Shown: piece after piece, positions 1-5,200 of the stretch
How positions within the stretch are numbered: the first letter of the stretch is position 1
How the letters are laid out: every line of letters starts with the position of its first letter
Origin: Bacteroidia bacterium
GTDB taxonomy: Bacteria > Bacteroidota > Bacteroidia > Bacteroidales > BM520
NCBI GenBank assembly: GCA_009930445.1
Contig: RZYD01000158.1
Location: forward strand, 1 to 5,834
Reading direction: 5' to 3'
DNA length: 5,834 nt
Notes under the pieces: model-generated
What the model was told of the DNA's origin: nothing
The model's input: only the letters and a program-made list of their open reading frames with translations
Database searches by the model: none
Translations under genes and position numbers: made by a program

Positions 1-39
1 AAAAAAGCAATTTTGATGATTTTTTTGTGTTATTTTTTG

Positions 40-61
40 ATTTGTATAGAATTTGTATAGA
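40..61. repeat. Perfect 11-bp tandem duplication in the regulator's upstream region
   Basis: The unit ATTTGTATAGA occurs twice head to tail (40-50 and 51-61). It lies in a very AT-rich stretch 160 bases before the activator gene. Each copy carries TTTG next to a TATA-like block, so the duplication multiplies promoter-like words. A TTTG at 24-27 lies 19 bases before the TA at 47-48, close to the Bacteroidota -33/-7 arrangement, although the -7 element here reads TA-N3-TTTG rather than TA-N2-TTTG. The duplication is certain; a promoter role is a guess. Confidence 0.8.
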
Positions 62-103
62 TTATTTTTACCAAATTTTTACGAGTAATAAAAAATAATG
101 GTT

Positions 104-111
104 TATATTTG
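104..111 (+). promoter_or_regulatory. Candidate housekeeping -7 element (TATATTTG) for the activator gene
   Basis: TATATTTG matches the Bacteroidota primary sigma factor -7 consensus TAnnTTTG exactly. No clear TTTG partner is seen about 19 bases upstream, where the sequence is T-rich but lacks TTG. That keeps confidence low. If used, transcription would begin near 118, giving a leader of about 100 bases before the activator ATG at 218, with the inverted repeat at 118-151 at its very start. Confidence 0.35.
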
Positions 112-117
112 TCACAT

Positions 118-151
118 AATACTTACACCAAACCTATACCCTGTAAGTATT
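118..151. promoter_or_regulatory. 10-bp perfect inverted repeat, possible operator or weak terminator
   Basis: AATACTTACA (118-127) is perfectly complementary to TGTAAGTATT (142-151), with a 14-base loop. T-residues run on to 154. The AT-rich stem begins about seven bases after the TATATTTG element. It could be an operator over the start site of the activator gene, a 5'-terminal RNA stem-loop, or a weak terminator for a gene left of the window. The symmetry is seen directly; its role is unresolved. Confidence 0.5.
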
Positions 152-217
152 TTTAAGACAACAAAACAGTCCGGCCCATCCAACCGGAGTTTATTGTGTT
201 CCTAAACCAAACCAAAG

Positions 218-1588
218 ATGAAAGAGTTAAACATTTTACTCGTTAGCCAGCATGAAAGCATCCGAAAGGAAGTGCGGGAAGTACTCCTTGCCCGACAATT
301 TGTTATTTATGAAGCCTCCAATGCCCATGAGTGCTTTGAAATCCTCGAAAAATATCCCATTGACATCGCGCTGATCCGGGAAAACCTTCCCGGGCGCAGT
401 GGAATGGATATTTTAAAGGAAATCAAAGACCGACAGATTGATACCGAAGTAATTATGGGGGCTGAAACCATCACACGTAACGATCTGATGCGGGCACTGC
501 ACCTGGGAGCGTCTGATTTTCTGGCCCTTCCGGCATGTACCGAAGACATTGTCAATGCAATTGATCAAACGATCAGCACACGTAAACTGGCCTGGCAACT
601 TCGTATTAATCCTGTTATTGCCTCCGACAACGACATCAAATACACGTTTAAAGGGCAATCCAAAAAAATCCGACAGATCCATATGCTGGCGCGCCAGGTG
701 GCTCACTCACACTGCAATTCAGTTTTGCTAACCGGCGAAAGCGGAACAGGCAAAGAGGTGGTGGCCCGGGCGATCCATAAAATGAGCCGACGCAATAATC
801 ACCCCTTCATTGCCGTCAATTGTTCTGCTGTACCCGAAGAACTTTTTGAAAGTTCCTTCTTTGGCTATGTAAAAGGTACCTTTACCGGTGCGGCCGAAGA
901 CCGTCCGGGATGGTTTGAAATGGCCGATGGCGGAACCCTGATGCTCGACGAAATCGGCGATCTTAAATATTCCCTTCAGAGTAAACTCCTGCGCGTGCTC
1001 GACGATATGGTTATCCGCCGCCTGGGTTCCAGAAAAGAAACAAAAGTAAATGTTCGGATTATTGCGGCCACAAACCAAAACCTCGAAGAAAAGATTGCCA
1101 ACGGAAAATTTCGTTCCGACCTGTATCATCGGTTGACCCATTTCCGGATTTCCCTGCCAACCCTGCGTGAGCGCAAAGAAGACATCCCGCTTTTACTGGA
1201 ACATTTTGCCTCCTATTTCAGCACCATCAATGGAAAAACACTGTACAAATTCGAAACGGAAATCCCAGCCCATCTCATGGAATACGATTTCCCCGGAAAT
1301 GTCCGGGAATTAAAAAATATGGTGGAACGTGCTATGATTCTGTGTACCAGCAACACCTTACGCTGGCGCCATTTCCAGCCCTTTTTCAGCCACTCCGTCC
1401 ATAAGCCGGAAACGGAAATCCCGTTTCAAAGCTATAACCTCACAGAGATCGAAGAAGAGATTATCCGGCAGGCACTGGAAAATTACGGATGGAATAAAAC
1501 CCGTGCTGCTGATGCGCTAAACATCACCCGACAGTCGCTCGAACGGAGAATCCTTAAGCATCAGATTTATTCGCCTTCTCAAAAATAA
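218..1588 (+). CDS. NtrC-family sigma-54 activator with a degenerate (pseudo-)receiver domain
   Basis: This 456-residue protein has the usual NtrC-type length and domain order. A receiver-like domain spans about residues 4-118, a sigma-54-interacting AAA+ ATPase about 145-372, and a Fis-type helix-turn-helix about 407-450. The ATPase is intact: Walker A GESGTGKE (173-180), sigma-54 contact loop GTFTGA (220-225), Walker B LMLDEIGD (241-248), sensor I region IIAATN (281-286), arginine-finger segment FRSDLYHRL (298-306) and sensor II region FPGNVREL (358-365). The HTH contains NKTRAADALNITRQSLERR (426-444). The receiver aligns with NtrC without gaps, but the acidic cluster is S10-Q11-H12, the phosphoacceptor Asp54 is Arg, Thr82 is Ala and Lys104 is Leu. 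It therefore cannot be phosphorylated normally and may be constitutive or controlled by a partner. No histidine kinase lies in the window. ATG 218 is the first in-frame start after the stop at 203-205; no Shine-Dalgarno is visible. Its likely target is the sigma-54 promoter 318 bases downstream of its stop codon. Confidence 0.94.
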   Translation: MKELNILLVSQHESIRKEVREVLLARQFVIYEASNAHECFEILEKYPIDIALIRENLPGRSGMDILKEIKDRQIDTEVIMGAETITRNDLMRALHLGASDFLALPACTEDIVNAIDQTISTRKLAWQLRINPVIASDNDIKYTFKGQSKKIRQIHMLARQVAHSHCNSVLLTGESGTGKEVVARAIHKMSRRNNHPFIAVNCSAVPEELFESSFFGYVKGTFTGAAEDRPGWFEMADGGTLMLDEIGDLKYSLQSKLLRVLDDMVIRRLGSRKETKVNVRIIAATNQNLEEKIANGKFRSDLYHRLTHFRISLPTLRERKEDIPLLLEHFASYFSTINGKTLYKFETEIPAHLMEYDFPGNVRELKNMVERAMILCTSNTLRWRHFQPFFSHSVHKPETEIPFQSYNLTEIEEEIIRQALENYGWNKTRAADALNITRQSLERRILKHQIYSPSQK

Positions 1589-1605
1589 CCGTACACTCCC
1601 CCACT

Positions 1606-1655
1606 AGCCGGAATTCAGCCTCCCCTCCCCCCGATGCCTGTTTTCCGGCTTTTTT
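1606..1655 (+). terminator. Rho-independent terminator after the activator gene
   Basis: AGCCGGAA (1606-1613) pairs perfectly with TTCCGGCT (1643-1650), followed by an unbroken T-run to 1655. The loop is long (29 bases, pyrimidine-rich), which is unusual, but the GC-rich stem and T tract 18 bases past the stop codon make this the natural end of the activator transcript. It separates the activator from the downstream pair, which then needs its own promoter. Confidence 0.65.
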
Positions 1656-1716
1656 AATTCAACCGGTAAGCGAACTAACCGTACCGTATTTTCCCAAGTT
1701 ATCACTTTAGTAAAAA

Positions 1717-1737
1717 AGTCCGGTGTCCGATTGTCCG
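1717..1737. promoter_or_regulatory. Clustered GTCCG repeats, candidate upstream activator site
   Basis: GTCCG occurs three times in 20 bases (1718-1722, 1725-1729, 1733-1737), and two copies extend to TGTCCG. The first two form the symmetric block CGG-TGT-CCG (1721-1729). The cluster lies about 195-215 bases upstream of the start predicted from the sigma-54 promoter, a distance from which sigma-54 activators can work by DNA looping. The repeat is seen; assignment to the neighbouring activator is inference. Confidence 0.27.
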
Positions 1738-1839
1738 TTTTCGGGCCCTAAAAACCCAACGCCCCACCAGAAGGGGAAGTCGGGTATTTCAGCCGATAAA
1801 AAAACACGAAAAATGACCAAAATCGTACACATAAACCAT

Positions 1840-1849
1840 CGGATATCCG
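1840..1849. promoter_or_regulatory. CGGATATCCG palindrome, candidate upstream activator site
   Basis: This is a perfect 10-bp palindrome centred about 87 bases upstream of the start predicted from the -24/-12 promoter, within the usual range for sigma-54 activator sites. Its half-site TATCCG resembles the TGTCCG words at 1724-1729 and 1732-1737, giving a shared TRTCCG pattern. A 10-bp palindrome alone is weak evidence. Confidence 0.3.
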
Positions 1850-1905
1850 GGAGAACAGCAGGAATATTTATCGTATACTACTAATAATCAAATACTTAAA
1901 TACAA

Positions 1906-1921
1906 CGGCATAACAGTTGCA
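1906..1921 (+). promoter_or_regulatory. Sigma-54 (-24/-12) promoter of the CTD-like/beta-helix pair
   Basis: CGGCATAACAGTTGCA fits the RpoN consensus TGGCACG-N4-TTGCA. It has the invariant GG (1907-1908), exactly ten bases, then the invariant GC (1919-1920), plus the conserved CA after GG and a complete TTGCA. The only strong departures are C for T before GG and TA for CG in the -24 block. Transcription is predicted near 1932, leaving a 41-base leader before the ATG at 1973. By eye, no other GG-N10-GC with TTGC was found in the three gene leaders. The adjacent sigma-54 activator gene supports the call. Confidence 0.75.
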
Positions 1922-1931
1922 AAAGGTAAAA

Positions 1932-1943
1932 AGCCAAAAGGCT
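1932..1943 (+). other. Small hairpin at the predicted 5' end of the sigma-54 transcript
   Basis: AGCC (1932-1935), loop AAAA, GGCT (1940-1943). If the sigma-54 promoter call is right, the stem starts at the first transcribed base. 5'-terminal stem-loops can slow mRNA decay. The stem is only four pairs, so chance is a serious alternative. Confidence 0.3.
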
Positions 1944-1972
1944 CAATACCACCCCGAACACCAGTTAAAGAA

Positions 1973-2212
1973 ATGCAGCACGACATCTTAATATACAGTT
2001 TTGGAGCGGAAATATTTGTAACGCTTTGGGAGCAGGAAGAAGAATTCCGGATGGAGTTATACAATATGCGGGGGGAGTGCATCCGCAGCGGGGAATATGG
2101 TGCAGCGCCATTTCATCGGTTAAGGATGGATGTGGAGACAGGTTTTTACCGGATCCACCTGGAATTTCCCGGACGAAGTTTCGATGAAAAAATTTACCTG
2201 GAATCAAAATAA
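1973..2212 (+). CDS. Small protein resembling a stand-alone T9SS-type C-terminal sorting domain
   Basis: This 79-residue protein has no signal peptide and no membrane segment. Almost its whole length follows the pattern of type A T9SS sorting domains: an opening ILIYSFGAEIFVTL strand (residues 5-18), a central MELYNMRGECIRSG block (27-40) like the usual 'v.iYNllGq.i..g', a late TGFYRIHLE turn and strand (56-64) like 'pG.Y.v.i', and a closing DEKIYLESK (71-79) like 'tkKv.i'. Such domains normally sit at the end of large secreted proteins and mark them for outer-membrane translocation. Here the domain is alone, so it may be an accessory, a decoy or a relic. DUF3244-like small Bacteroidota proteins are another possibility. 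ATG 1973 is the only usual start. The frame is open back to a stop at 1832-1834, but that stretch overlaps the sigma-54 promoter and looks non-coding. It is 27 bases upstream of the giant gene and probably co-transcribed with it. Function is unassigned. Confidence 0.72.
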   Translation: MQHDILIYSFGAEIFVTLWEQEEEFRMELYNMRGECIRSGEYGAAPFHRLRMDVETGFYRIHLEFPGRSFDEKIYLESK

Positions 2213-2239
2213 CCTAATAAAAATTAAAACTTTAACAGG

Positions 2240-5200
2240 ATGAAAACACTACAAACACAATTATTAATGCTATTGGCGTTGCTATTTACGCTATCGCTCA
2301 GTGCACAAACGACATTTAATGTGCCGAGCACGGAATATCCCACAATTCAGGCAGCTATTGATGCTGCTGCTGATGGGGATGTGATTAATATTGCAGCAGG
2401 TACCTACGATGAGGCACTGAATATCACAAAAAGACTTACGTTACAAGGCGAAGACCCGACCACTACGATTCTGAAAAACAGCACTGTAAATGCGCATACT
2501 CTTTCCGTTGCAAACACAGCTGATAATGTCACCATCAAAAACTGTGGATTTGATGCAAACGGCAGATTCATAACAAATGGGATCAATGCAATAAATTTTA
2601 GCTCAGGTGGGTGTGACCAATTCATGATCGACAATTGTACTTTTACCAACGGATACTATTGTGTTGTGAATGGCTATGTAAATAGTTTAACCATGCAAAA
2701 CAGTACTATCGATAACTGTAAAAGTGGCGTGAATGTCCAAAAAGGAGATAATCTGAATATCACCAATACCACAATAAGCGTTATTGCTCAGGGAGAAGAC
2801 AATGATACCTATTGTGTTCGTTTTGGGAATTCAACTCCGTCAAGCACAACTATGAATATTAATGGATGTACACTAACGGTCGATAAAAACAATTTTACAG
2901 CAACAGAAGGGACCTATCATGCGGCCGTAGTAATCAGAACCGGTGCTGCAGGAAATCTATCTCTTAATCAAAACTCCCTTGCCGGTGAAGTAGTAAATCT
3001 TTGTACTACACAATTGAATGCAACATGTAACTGGTGGGGAACAACAGCAGCCTCCACCATTGCAACTTTGGTAACAGGCAGCATAGATGTCTCAACGGTT
3101 CTGGATGCAGAGAATGGAACCTGTGTTGCGCCAACGACCAATCTGGTAACAAACGCTACAAACAATACGACATATACAACCATCCAGGCAGCAATAACTG
3201 ATGCCGACGATGGTGATGTTATTGAAGTAAGTATAGGTACCTTTACCGAAATTCTCAATCTTCAAAACAAACAACTCACAATCAATGGTGCTGGTTCAAC
3301 GCAGACAATCATTGATGCAACAGGAACAACAACTTATGCCATTCAGAATTTTGGTAACAATGTGACTATCTCAAATATTAAACTTATAAATAGTGGGAAT
3401 TATGGATTTAAAGCTTCAGGGTGCAGTAATCTTACACTTACAAATATTTTAGCTGAAGATAATGCAAAAACAGCCATCGATATTCTTGGTGTGCAGGGAG
3501 CAACTTTAACTAACATTGAAGTTCATAATACAGCCGGTGGTTTTGGCCTTAGTATTGGTGACTCTGAGGATATAACAGTTGAGAATATAACCACATCAGG
3601 GAACAACTGGGCCGGCGTTACCATTCAGAGTAAGGGAGCTTGGTACCCCGTAGTATGCGACAACATTGTTTTCACAGGTACATTTAATGCTACCGACGAT
3701 GTTGAACTTCTCATTGAAAAAGATCCTTATAATGAGGTATACTCTCCCATTACTAACCTTACTCTTCCAGCTCAATATGAATATGTTACATACGGATTAA
3801 GGAAGCCCGGAGATGAAGATTACATGCAATGGTACTATCAAAAAACACTGGCTGATGCAGAATCTTTTGCACAGGTAATTGCAGCTTCAACCTTTATTAA
3901 TGTATATGTTGCAAATGATGAAGAGGATAACTTTTATGTAGCACCCGGATTAACCATCCAGGCAGCAGTTGACGCAGCTACTGCAGGTGATGTAGTGAAT
4001 GTGGATGCAGGTACTTATATTGAGCAAGTTCATATCACTACAAATGATATTTCACTTATTGGTTCTTCCACCGATGATGTAATCATTAAATCCCCGGAAG
4101 AATTATCAGAATTCTATTCTACTTCCAATAACAACTATCCTGTTGTTTTTATTGATGGTGTTACTACTACAACAATAAAAAATCTTACGGTCGATGGTGA
4201 TCATCAGGGAAATAGCAACTATCGGTTTCAAGGTATTGGGATTTGGAATTCCGGTGTAGTGCTCAAGGATCTCAAGGTTATAAATGTAATGGACAATCCT
4301 TTCTCCGGGGCTCAACACGGGGTTGGTGTTTATAGCTATAATAATACCGGTGGTCCCTACACAATCAACATCGACAATGTAGATGTTACTGATTTCCAAA
4401 AAAATGCGTTTGCAATTTGTGGTGAGGGCGTAACATCATCAATAACAAACTGTGATGTTGTTGGAGCAGGTCCTACAGATGTTACAGCCCAAAATGGAAT
4501 TCAGGTATATGGTAAAAATTCAGTATCAACAATAACAGATTGTACAATCTCAGATATTGAGTGGACTGGCGAGACATGGACTGCGTCCGCATTCTTATCA
4601 CATTATGCAGATTGTGAAATATCCAATGTTGACATTACCAATGGGCAAACGAATTTCTACACCTATGGTTCCAGTATTACTCTGAATAACTCATCAATCA
4701 CAAATCCTTCTGGTGATGCATTCTATGGTTATGCACTGAGTCCTGAATCGACAAAAAATCAAATAATCCCTGAAGCCTCACCTTACTTTGATGAATCCTT
4801 TATGGGTGATCAAAAAAGCACTTCGAATATTAATGTTACTATTAGTAATCTTGATATAACAGGTTTAGATTTTGAAAATAGCTGGGGAATTGGAATCCTT
4901 GCAGACCCAAATTCTCAGGCAACAGCTTCTATTACAAACTGTAATATATCTCATTTTGATTATGCTATTGTTGCTTATGACTATTCAAGCGATGAAACAG
5001 GTATTGTGAATATATCTGCACATGAGAATAATCTATCGGATAATACTTTTGGATTTGGCTCAAACTCTACTATTCTTCAAAATGCAAACCGAAACTACTG
5101 GGGAGATCCAACTGGTCCTTATCATTTAGACCTCAATCCAAATGGACTGGGCGCTGAGGTGGAGGATAACATATCATTCTTCCCCTACTACACCGACGCA

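Noticed and set aside
728..1141. Open frame of 137 residues on the - strand inside the activator gene
   Set aside because: It lies opposite the conserved AAA+ core, has no recognisable motif, and is explained as a shadow of the coding strand.
1762..1776. CCCC-N7-GGGG hairpin
   Set aside because: Only four base pairs, no T-run, and not placed at a gene end; likely chance.
1835..1972. N-terminal extension of the small CTD-like protein
   Set aside because: The frame is open but has no ATG, GTG or TTG start, overlaps the -24/-12 promoter, and its translation lacks a signal peptide or any domain pattern.
2210..2239. Small gene and giant gene as one reading frame broken by a stop
   Set aside because: They are in the same frame, but two TAA codons (2210 and 2225) separate them and the giant gene begins with its own signal peptide, so they are separate genes.
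2968..3258. Open frames on the - strand of 96 and 60 residues
   Set aside because: They overlap each other and module 2 of the beta-helix gene, and show no family resemblance.
4106..4399. Open frame of 97 residues on the - strand within the beta-helix gene
   Set aside because: Shadow of a low-complexity Asn/Thr/Asp-rich coding region; the + strand frame is continuous and carries the protein repeats.
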